Shown here: one piece after another, positions 29,058 through 35,459 of the stretch
Layout: the number at the start of each line of letters is the position of its first letter
Numbering within the stretch: the stretch's first letter is position 1
NCBI RefSeq assembly: GCF_023740735.1
Contig: NZ_JAMRXH010000009.1
Span: forward strand, 1 to 35,459
DNA from: Nocardia sp. CDC159
Lineage (GTDB): Bacteria; Actinomycetota; Actinomycetes; Mycobacteriales; Mycobacteriaceae
Direction of reading: 5' to 3'
Length of the DNA: 35,459 nucleotides
Position numbers and translations under genes: made by a program
Notes under the pieces: model-generated
Told to the model about the DNA's origin: nothing
Database searches by the model: none
What the model saw: the letters and a program-made list of their open reading frames with translations, nothing else

Positions 29058-29948
29058 ATGGCAAACGCGTCGCCTCGAGTTGTCGGTGCCTGGTGCCATC
29101 TCGCGGTTCGGATCGCATTGTCGCTGACGATGGTGGGGTTCGGGATGGTGAAAGTGATTCCCGCGCAGTTCGTCACGTTCACGCTGCCGGGGCAGATGCT
29201 GGTCACCGTGGCGGAGTCGTCCGGGTCGGGGATGCTGTGGAAGTTCATGGCGGCGTCGGATGTCTACACGGTCGTCTCGGGCTGCGTCGAGGTGCTCGGC
29301 GGCGTCCTGTTGATCTTCCGGCGGACGGTGCTGCTCGGCGCGCTCGTGTCGATGGTCGCGCTGATTCAGGTCTGCGTGCTCAACCTCGCCTACGGGGTGC
29401 CGGTTGTGCTGGTGCCGCTGGTGATGCTGGCGATGGCGCTGGCCGTGTCCGCGCCGTGGTGGCGGCGGTTGGTGGATGTGATGTTCCGTGAGGTGGATTC
29501 GGCTCGGCGGGTGCCGGTGCGGTTGGTGGCGGATCGCCGAATCCGACTGGGCGGCACGGTGATTCATCTGGTCGGTGTACTGCTGATCGCCGGGGCGATC
29601 GGTGCCACCGCACTGCGTACCCATCACGAGTACACCGCGCGGAATTCCGCCTGGGACGGCGTATGGGCCGTCACCGCGTTCGACGGCGGCGGCGTGCCCT
29701 GGGCGCAGGTCGCCATCGACGACCGTCCCGCATCCACCCGCCTGGTGCTGCGCCGCGGTCCGGATCTGCTGAAGCGGGACGTGACGATCGACCGGACGCC
29801 GCCGGTGCTGCGGGCGGCGGGAATCGTGCTCGCGGTCGAGCAGAACGAGCCCGACACGCTGTGCCTGGCCGGGTCGTTCGACGGTCAGCGGGTTCACGTC
29901 CGGTTGCAGCGTATGCCGGTGCTGGTGAGGTCCGGCGAGTTCCGTTGA
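29058..29948 (+). CDS. DoxX-like membrane protein with C-terminal soluble domain
   Basis: The 296-residue protein has four spans in the first half (LAVRIALSLTMVGFGMVKVIP; VYTVVSGCVEVLGGVLLIF; LLGALVSMVALIQVCVLNLAYGVP; VLVPLVMLAMALAVSAP), the DoxX-like layout. A fifth span (VIHLVGVLLIAGAIGATAL) follows, then an outer beta-rich domain of about 100 residues beginning WDGVWAVTAFDGGGVPW. The start is uncertain: ATG 29058 lies just before the first span, but the frame is open far upstream and GTG 28968 is possible. Neither has a clear ribosome-binding site. The role of this family is unclear. Confidence 0.75.
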   Translation: MANASPRVVGAWCHLAVRIALSLTMVGFGMVKVIPAQFVTFTLPGQMLVTVAESSGSGMLWKFMAASDVYTVVSGCVEVLGGVLLIFRRTVLLGALVSMVALIQVCVLNLAYGVPVVLVPLVMLAMALAVSAPWWRRLVDVMFREVDSARRVPVRLVADRRIRLGGTVIHLVGVLLIAGAIGATALRTHHEYTARNSAWDGVWAVTAFDGGGVPWAQVAIDDRPASTRLVLRRGPDLLKRDVTIDRTPPVLRAAGIVLAVEQNEPDTLCLAGSFDGQRVHVRLQRMPVLVRSGEFR

Positions 29949-30049
29949 GACAGGCCACATTCGGCGGCGCGCGGTGTTCGCCGCCGCACCCCCATCCAGG
30001 CGCCGGATCGCTGGCGGATGAGCCCGTCGGATTTGGGTATCTCCCCACC

Positions 30050-30229
30050 ATGTTCGCCATCGTTGCTGCAGTACTGTTCGCCATCGCTCTGTTGCTCGAC
30101 CTCGTCTACCGCGGGGTGACCTATGGGGTTTCGGCTCTCGTCATCGCCGGGCTGCTCGGGCTTGCTTTGCATCAAGCCGGGTACAGCGATCGGGTTCGCG
30201 GGTCTCGGGCGCGATGGCGACGGCGGTGA
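30050..30229 (+). CDS. 59-residue two-span membrane protein
   Basis: The peptide has two hydrophobic helices (MFAIVAAVLFAIALLLDL and GVSALVIAGLLGLALHQAG) joined by a short turn, and a strongly basic tail (RVRGSRARWRRR). Short proteins of this shape are frequent in actinomycetes and often annotated as hypothetical membrane proteins. No Shine-Dalgarno sequence is evident before the ATG. It follows the DoxX-like gene by 101 bp and is followed by a strong terminator at 30337. Confidence 0.6.
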   Translation: MFAIVAAVLFAIALLLDLVYRGVTYGVSALVIAGLLGLALHQAGYSDRVRGSRARWRRR

Positions 30230-30336
30230 GCTGAACGGGCGGTGCCCGGCGCGGCCGTCCGCATCGTGAGGGCGGCGGCGTAGAGCGGCGCGGCCCATCC
30301 TCGGGGGGCTCGGGAACGAAGACTTCTAGACACGCT

Positions 30337-30373
30337 TTCGGACGGAAGAGTTGGGCCTCCGTCCGAAGTTTTT
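30337..30373 (+). terminator. Rho-independent terminator
   Basis: TTCGGACGGA and TCCGTCCGAA form a perfect 10-bp stem with an 11-nt loop, followed by gTTTTT. It ends 45 bp before the next start, so it could also attenuate transcription of that gene. Confidence 0.85.
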
Positions 30374-30417
30374 GCTGTGTCTGAACTTTCGACCGGAGAG
30401 CTGACAGGGAGGATCGG

Positions 30418-31122
30418 ATGGGCAGCAGGACGATTGCGGGTGGGATCAGGCTTGCCGTGCTCGGGGCGGGAAGTGTTGCCATGGTGCTCGTTTCGGTGGT
30501 GAGTGCGGGGGCGGCATTCGCTCGTTCGGACCACGCGCATGCCGCGCCCGCGTTTGTCGCCGAGGAGCCATCGGGCGAAACGGATGAATTCGATGACGAA
30601 TCGGATCTCGAGGTCGTGGACGCTGATGCGGAAGTTCAAAAGGCGCTCTGTAACGAACGGAAGTTCTCCGACGAGGGTGCGGTGCGCTGGTGGGATATCT
30701 ACGGCTGGTCGGTCAAGGAATACCGGGGAAGCAAGCCGTACCGGGAGGCGGCGCCGAGGGTGTTCATCGGGGATCACAAACCGCCGATGGGCGTCGGTCC
30801 GGCTGCCGTCTACCGACACTACATTCGCACCCTGTGCGACAAGCCCGCGGTGCAGAAGGAGTGGGTTGCCGCGCTGAAGGACTTCGATGAGCAGATACCC
30901 TCGACCCTCAAACCCGGCTGTGAGATGGAGGCGGGAATTGTCGCCTTCAATATGAGGAAGCTCGAGGCACAGGTCAAGGTGCTTGTCGACGAGAAGAAGA
31001 TGCCGTTCAAGATGGCCGCCAACATCATCGGTCCGGACGAGCTGCGGGCATGGCGGAAGTTGTCCGCCGAGGAGAAGGAGCAGTTCTTCGTGGAACCGTC
31101 GACCTGCAACTTCGAGGAATAG
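30418..31122 (+). CDS. Secreted protein of unknown function with four cysteines
   Basis: The 234-residue precursor has a signal peptide (MGSRTIAGGIRLAVLGAGSV..., cleavage near AFARS or HAHAA at about 35-43). An acidic linker (EEPSGETDEFDDESDLEVVDADAE) follows, then a soluble domain of about 165 residues with four cysteines (ALCNE, TLCDK, PGCEM, STCNF), enough for two disulfides. The domain is Lys/Glu-rich and mostly helical. ATG 30418 has GGAGG 6 nt upstream. It converges with the DUF4015 gene, leaving only 7 bp. The low GC bias of the acidic stretch stands out slightly from the surroundings. I recognise no family. Confidence 0.78.
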   Translation: MGSRTIAGGIRLAVLGAGSVAMVLVSVVSAGAAFARSDHAHAAPAFVAEEPSGETDEFDDESDLEVVDADAEVQKALCNERKFSDEGAVRWWDIYGWSVKEYRGSKPYREAAPRVFIGDHKPPMGVGPAAVYRHYIRTLCDKPAVQKEWVAALKDFDEQIPSTLKPGCEMEAGIVAFNMRKLEAQVKVLVDEKKMPFKMAANIIGPDELRAWRKLSAEEKEQFFVEPSTCNFEE

Positions 31123-31129
31123 CCCTTCC

Positions 31130-32716
31130 TCACTTCGAGTCGATGGCACCCCCGTGGTAGCTCACCACCGGGCTCCACAGGAAAAACCCCTCGATCCCCA
31201 CCGCCCGAGCCGCATCGATCTGCGCCCGTACCTCCTCATCGCCATACGCCACTCCGAGGCTGAAATCCTGTAACCACGGGATGATTTCCGCGCCCGTCCC
31301 CTCCGTGCGGGCGCGGAAATCCTGTAGCGAGCGGAAGGTGATGTCGTAGGGCTGGGCGTTCGGGTTGGGGACGTTGTATTCGCCCGGGTTCCAGTGCGAC
31401 GGGTAGACCATGGGTGCGATGTATTCGACGTGGCGCGACATCAGGGTGATGTCCTGGGCGATTTCGTCGGGGCGGTTGACGGCGATGCCGAAGACCGCCG
31501 CGCTCAGGTGGGCTCCCGCTTTGTGCACCGGATCGCGGCTCTCGCGCAGGAAATCGGCGACCGAGACATTGGGGTGATCGGTGAGGCCCGGGAAGGTCAT
31601 GGCCGACAGCGGGCCGTCGGGGCGGCGGACGTAGTCGTACATGATGCCGTCGAAGCCGAGTTCGGCGGCCTCGACCGCCAGGTCGATGTTGTAGTCGCGG
31701 ATCGCGGGGTGGGCGAAATTGGTGAAGGCAATCGGACCGTACTTGCTCGAATACGGGTTGCCGGACGGGTCCTGGACGACCCAATCCCGGTGTCCCGCAT
31801 GCCAGGCCCAGGTGGCGACGGCCGGGTCTCGGAAGGCGACGATCCGGCCGACGACGCGCAGGCCGAGGTCGTGGAGCTGGCGCAGGGCGGCGGGAGCGTT
31901 GTAGACCTTCTCGACCGCGCCGGATTCGTGGGCGAGCGCGACCCGCGAGTCGTAGCCGACCATGCCGTCCTCGTCCTTGATGTCCAGCTGCACCGTGTTG
32001 ATGCGGCCCTGTCGGGCCAGGTCGAGCACCGCCTCGCGCATCGGGTCGTAGGACCACGCGTGTGCGGTGACGTGCACGGCGCGCATATGCCCCAGGTCCA
32101 GGCCGATGTCGACCGGGCGCGTGGTTTGGTTCCCGGCCGCGTCGACCGCGACCACGCTCGCGCCGATGGGGGCGCGCGGCAGCGCGAACTCGAAACGGCC
32201 GTCGGGGTCGGGCGTCACCGATCGATCGCCGAGGGTCACCCGCTGCGCGCCGATCGCCTTGCCGCGCACGGTCATCGGCTGCCGCAGCGAGGCGGGGGCG
32301 TCCTGCGGGGTCAGCTCCAGTTCGGGTGGGGTGGTGTCGACGGTGAACGCCGCCGTGGCCCCGGGGCCGGTCCGTAGGAATCCGAACGGACCCGTGGGTG
32401 GAATCTCGGCGGCGAAGGCGTGCGTGCCGTCGCTCAGCCGCTCGGGTCGGTAGACCACCGAATCGCCGTCGACCCGGCCGGTCACCTCCGTGCCGTCGAG
32501 GGTCAGCCGCACGGCCTGCGGGTCGTGGCCGCGGGCGTCCACTCGCAGTTCCAATGCGGACGCGGCGGCCGCGCCGAGCCGATCCGAGGAGAGCCCCCGC
32601 AGCGGCAGACCGGACGGCTCGACTCGCCCGGCGCCGACGACCATCGACCCGACCAGCACGATCAGGACCGCACCGACCGCCACCAGCGCAATCTGTCGCC
32701 GACTGAGCGACCGCAT
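31130..32716 (-). CDS. DUF4015 putative glycoside hydrolase, membrane-anchored
   Basis: The 528-residue protein has an N-terminal signal anchor (RRQIALVAVGAVLIVLVGSMVV). Two beta-sandwich Ig-like segments follow (about 55-205; LTLDGTEVTGRVDGDSVVYRP and VDTTPPELELTP). The C-terminal TIM-barrel-like DUF4015 domain is about 215-528, with VQLDIKDEDG, LGLRVVGRIVAFRDP, LGFDGIMYDYVRRPDG and EYIAPMVYPSHWNPGEYN. Acidic residues at strand ends (DIKDEDG, DGIMYDYVR) are likely catalytic. The family is predicted to cut extracellular polysaccharide, but I know of no firm substrate. The start is uncertain: ATG 32716, or GTG/TTG 6 and 12 bp upstream, the latter better placed to a GGAGG. Confidence 0.83.
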   Translation of the reverse strand: MRSLSRRQIALVAVGAVLIVLVGSMVVGAGRVEPSGLPLRGLSSDRLGAAAASALELRVDARGHDPQAVRLTLDGTEVTGRVDGDSVVYRPERLSDGTHAFAAEIPPTGPFGFLRTGPGATAAFTVDTTPPELELTPQDAPASLRQPMTVRGKAIGAQRVTLGDRSVTPDPDGRFEFALPRAPIGASVVAVDAAGNQTTRPVDIGLDLGHMRAVHVTAHAWSYDPMREAVLDLARQGRINTVQLDIKDEDGMVGYDSRVALAHESGAVEKVYNAPAALRQLHDLGLRVVGRIVAFRDPAVATWAWHAGHRDWVVQDPSGNPYSSKYGPIAFTNFAHPAIRDYNIDLAVEAAELGFDGIMYDYVRRPDGPLSAMTFPGLTDHPNVSVADFLRESRDPVHKAGAHLSAAVFGIAVNRPDEIAQDITLMSRHVEYIAPMVYPSHWNPGEYNVPNPNAQPYDITFRSLQDFRARTEGTGAEIIPWLQDFSLGVAYGDEEVRAQIDAARAVGIEGFFLWSPVVSYHGGAIDSK

Positions 32717-33129
32717 CCGCACGAGCAACGCACACCACCCTCCGGATCGGCTCCGATGATTTTGTCCACTATGTCCGGTCTGGCCGCGAAGTCGGCTGAT
32801 TTCCGATCTTGGCCCGTCAGCACGGCGCGCCGTCGCGTGGTGTCGCGCCGACCTGGGCGAATCGCCGGTGCGGCCACGGAGCGCGCCAGCCTCCCGATGC
32901 CGCCTCGCGCTCGCCGAGGGTGCGGCTCGTCGGTGCCGGGCGAGGCTCCGCGGGCCTCGGTACGCCACGCCGCGTACGGGGGTCGACACCCCTACGGCGG
33001 GCGCTCGGCGCAGGGTGAACTGAGGGTGAAATTAACTGGGGTTCAACCGATTTCGATCGATGCGGCCTTGCGTGCGGCGCTATACATGACGCATCCATCA
33101 TGATTGTTCGCGCTTGAAAGGGGACCACA
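32717..33129. other. Intergenic region between two divergent glycosidase-type genes
   Basis: These 413 bp hold no convincing gene. They should contain both promoters. An imperfect inverted repeat around GGGGGTCGACACCCC lies at about 32970-33000. TATACA at 33081-33086 could be the -10 box of the GH31 gene, but no matching -35 hexamer is clear. Confidence 0.5.
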
Positions 33130-35382
33130 ATGCGCAGACTCGCGCACTTGGCCCTGGGGCTACTGGTCAGCGCCGGTGCCCTGGCGATCCCACCCACCGC
33201 CAGTGCCGATGCCGACACCGGCAGGCTCGGCGACCTCACCGGGGTCGTCGAGGACGGCGCCGCGACGGTGCTGAAGGCCGGGGCGGCGGCGGTCCGGGTG
33301 AGCTTTCCCAATCCCGAGTCCGTGCGGGTGCAATTGGCGCCCGACGGGCAGTTCAGCGATCCCGCGGCAGGCAAGATCATGCTGCCGAACGCGGCACCGC
33401 CCATCGCGCCGAAGCGGTCCGACAAGGGGGACTACCGCGCCCTGTCCACCGGCAAGCTCACGCTGCGCGCCTATGAGCGTCCGCTGCGGTTCGCGCTCTA
33501 CGACGCCGCCGACACCCGGCAGATCTGGGCCGAGACCGCACCGCTGTCGTGGACCAAGGACACCACCACCCAGGTGCTCGGCCGCGGCGGGCAGGAGCAG
33601 TTCTTCGGCGGTGGCGAGCAGAACGGGCGCTTCAGCCATCGCGATCAGGCGATCAAGATCTTCGCCGACTACAACTGGAATGACGGCGGTGCGCCGAATT
33701 CGCAGCCGTTCTACCTGTCCAGCAACGGATATGGGGTGTTGCGCAACACCTTCGCCCCGGGCGAGTACTCCTTCAAGGATCCGGTGCGCACCACCCACAA
33801 GGAACGGCGCTTCGACGCGGTGTACGTGGTCGGCGACGGTATGAAGGGCGTGATCTCCGCCTACACCGGCCTGGTGGGCAGGCCGTTCCTGCCGCCGATC
33901 TACGGCCTCGAGCTGGGCGACTCGGACTGCTATCTGCACAACGCCAATCGCGGCGAGCGGCGCACCATGGACGCGGTCAAGATCGCCGAGGAATACACCA
34001 AGAATCGGATGCCCAACGGCTGGATGCTCGTCAACGACGGCTACGGCTGCGGTTACGAAAATCTGCAGCAGGTGGGCGAGGGGCTGCGTAAGCACAATAT
34101 GCAACTGGGCCTGTGGACCGAGAACGGCCTGCCGCATCAGGCCGAGGAGGTCAAGGCGGGCGTGCGGGTGCGCAAGCTGGATGTGGCCTGGGTCGGCCCG
34201 GGTTATGAATTCGCCCTGAACGGATGCGATACCGCCCATCGGGGCATCGAGGAGAACAGCGACGCCCGCGGTTTCGTGTGGACGCCGGTGAGCTGGGCTG
34301 GCGCCCAGCGGTGCGCGGTGCTGTGGAGCGGCGATCAGTCCGGCTCGCACGAGTACATCCGCTGGCAAATTCCCACCTACGCGGGTTCGACGATGTCCGG
34401 AATCGCCTACAACACCGGCGATGTCGACGGCATCTTCGGCGGCAGCCCGCAGACCTACACCCGTGATCTGCAGTGGAAGGCGTTCCTGCCCGCCGTCATG
34501 ACCATGGACGGCTGGGCGCCGAAGGACAAGCAGCCGTGGCGCTATGGCGAGCCCTACACCGCGATCAACCGAAAGTACTTGGAGCTCAAGGAGAAACTGC
34601 TGCCCTACACCTACAGCTATGCGGTCGAGGCGCATCGCACCGGTGTGGGTCAGGTGCGGCCGCTGGTGCTGGAGTATCCGAACGATCCGAACACCTGGGG
34701 CGACAAGGCCCGCTACGAATTCCTTTCCGGCAAGGACTTTCTCGTCGCACCCGTCTACGACAAGCCCGAGGTCCGCAACGGCATCTATCTGCCCGAGGGC
34801 ACCTGGATCGACTACTGGACCGGCAAGACCTACACCGGCCCGACGACCGTGGACGGGTACAAGGCCCCGCTGGACACCCTGCCGCTGTTCGTCCGCGCGG
34901 GCGCGGTGGTGCCGATGTGGCCGGACGGCACCACCTCCTGGCAGACCCGCGACAAGGGCGTGCTGAACCTGGACATCTACCCCAGGGGCGAGGGCGGTTT
35001 CACGCTGATCGAGGACGACGGGGTGACCCGCGCCTACCAGCGCGGCAAGCAGGCGTCGCAGCAGTTCCAGGTGCGCGCACCGAAATCCGGGAAGGGCGAC
35101 GTGGAGGTGACCATCGGCGCGAGCGTCGGCGACTTCGACGGCAAACAGCAGTGGCGTCGCTACCAGCTCACCGTGCATGCGGGCTCCCGCCCGGACGCCG
35201 TCGCCACCGGCTTCGGCCCGCTGCCCGCGCGCACCGACCGCGCCGATTTCGATCGCTCACCCAACGGCTGGTGGTTCGACCCGAACGACCGCGGGGGTGT
35301 CGTGCACGTCAAGACCGACAATGTGCTCACGAACGCGACCGCGGTTGTGCGCCTGACGAATACGACCGTGCTCGGTAAGTGA
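33130..35382 (+). CDS. Secreted GH31 family glycosidase
   Basis: The 750-residue precursor has a signal peptide cleaved near TASADA (about residue 27). An N-terminal beta-sandwich (about 30-245) contains the loop FFGGGEQNGRFSHR. The GH31 barrel follows (about 255-590): WMLVNDGYGCGYE, LGLWTENGL, KLDVAWVG with nucleophile Asp351, and WSGDQSG with the likely acid/base Asp402. C-terminal beta domains follow (LPLFVRAGAVVPMWP, GGFTLIEDDG). GH31 enzymes are mostly alpha-glucosidases, with alpha-galactosidases and transglycosylases as subgroups. The KLDVAWVG nucleophile region departs from the common WxDMNE form, so specificity is open. ATG 33130 has AAAGGGG about 8 nt upstream. No transporter or regulator lies beside it. 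Confidence 0.9.
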   Translation: MRRLAHLALGLLVSAGALAIPPTASADADTGRLGDLTGVVEDGAATVLKAGAAAVRVSFPNPESVRVQLAPDGQFSDPAAGKIMLPNAAPPIAPKRSDKGDYRALSTGKLTLRAYERPLRFALYDAADTRQIWAETAPLSWTKDTTTQVLGRGGQEQFFGGGEQNGRFSHRDQAIKIFADYNWNDGGAPNSQPFYLSSNGYGVLRNTFAPGEYSFKDPVRTTHKERRFDAVYVVGDGMKGVISAYTGLVGRPFLPPIYGLELGDSDCYLHNANRGERRTMDAVKIAEEYTKNRMPNGWMLVNDGYGCGYENLQQVGEGLRKHNMQLGLWTENGLPHQAEEVKAGVRVRKLDVAWVGPGYEFALNGCDTAHRGIEENSDARGFVWTPVSWAGAQRCAVLWSGDQSGSHEYIRWQIPTYAGSTMSGIAYNTGDVDGIFGGSPQTYTRDLQWKAFLPAVMTMDGWAPKDKQPWRYGEPYTAINRKYLELKEKLLPYTYSYAVEAHRTGVGQVRPLVLEYPNDPNTWGDKARYEFLSGKDFLVAPVYDKPEVRNGIYLPEGTWIDYWTGKTYTGPTTVDGYKAPLDTLPLFVRAGAVVPMWPDGTTSWQTRDKGVLNLDIYPRGEGGFTLIEDDGVTRAYQRGKQASQQFQVRAPKSGKGDVEVTIGASVGDFDGKQQWRRYQLTVHAGSRPDAVATGFGPLPARTDRADFDRSPNGWWFDPNDRGGVVHVKTDNVLTNATAVVRLTNTTVLGK

Positions 35383-35459
35383 CACGATCCGGGCCGCTCG
35401 ATTCCGCCGCGGCCGGCAACTCACGCCCCCCCCCAAGAAACAGGGGGCCCCCAGCAAAA
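35383..35459. other. 3' flank of the GH31 gene with poly-C/poly-G tract at the window end
   Basis: A run of nine C (35426-35434), an 8-nt A-rich gap, five G (35443-35447), then five C. CCCCC/GGGGG can form a hairpin and may act as the GH31 terminator. The homopolymers at the last bases could also reflect an assembly edge. Confidence 0.4.

Overview
The window is high-GC DNA with many GTG starts and abundant long antisense open frames, from a mycolic-acid actinomycete, most likely Nocardia or a close relative. The gene order supports this. The blocks prfB, mscS-type channel, small membrane protein, ftsE, ftsX, smpB, ssrA and hisN, fadE24, fadE23 correspond, as I recall it, to the Rv3100c-Rv3105c and Rv3137-Rv3140 neighbourhoods of Mycobacterium tuberculosis. 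They are interrupted here by recQ, glycosyltransferase debris, regulators and repeats.

Left part (1-11.8 kb): the right end of an IS5-type insertion sequence, then a membrane diguanylate cyclase. On the minus strand follow a PepSY membrane protein with a membrane partner, two tandem paralogous acyl-CoA synthetases and a haloacetate-dehalogenase-like hydrolase. Divergent from the hydrolase is a SARP regulator without an NTPase domain. Next come a secreted protein and a divergent MerR regulator/methyltransferase pair ending in a strong bidirectional terminator.

Middle (11.8-18.1 kb): fadE24-fadE23 (acyl-CoA dehydrogenases) lie behind two 16-bp palindromes spaced exactly two helical turns apart. 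Beside them are a truncated glycosyltransferase and hisN. A 305-bp element bounded by 22-bp inverted repeats and containing a 19-bp tandem repeat reaches to within 1 bp of the predicted hisN -10 box. A divergent FMN reductase / MmyB-type regulator pair completes this part.

Core (18.1-28.0 kb): prfB, a short upstream ORF coupled to an MscS channel, ftsEX, recQ, an SPFH protein, smpB, an EamA transporter and the tmRNA gene ssrA. This block combines translation termination and rescue (RF2, SmpB, tmRNA) with cell division (FtsEX). It also holds three small single-span membrane proteins sharing one sequence signature, and a tRNA-like gene at 25064-25176 whose predicted helices do not fit a canonical tRNA. 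Many genes here and elsewhere in the window begin 5-8 nt after a TAnnnT hexamer, the layout of leaderless mRNAs.

Right part (28.0-35.5 kb): a DUF899 protein, a DoxX-like protein, two secreted or small membrane proteins, a DUF4015 putative glycoside hydrolase, and a secreted GH31 glycosidase transcribed away from it. The window ends in a poly-C/poly-G tract that may be an assembly edge.

All calls come from reading the sequence and from memory of protein families. No database search was run.
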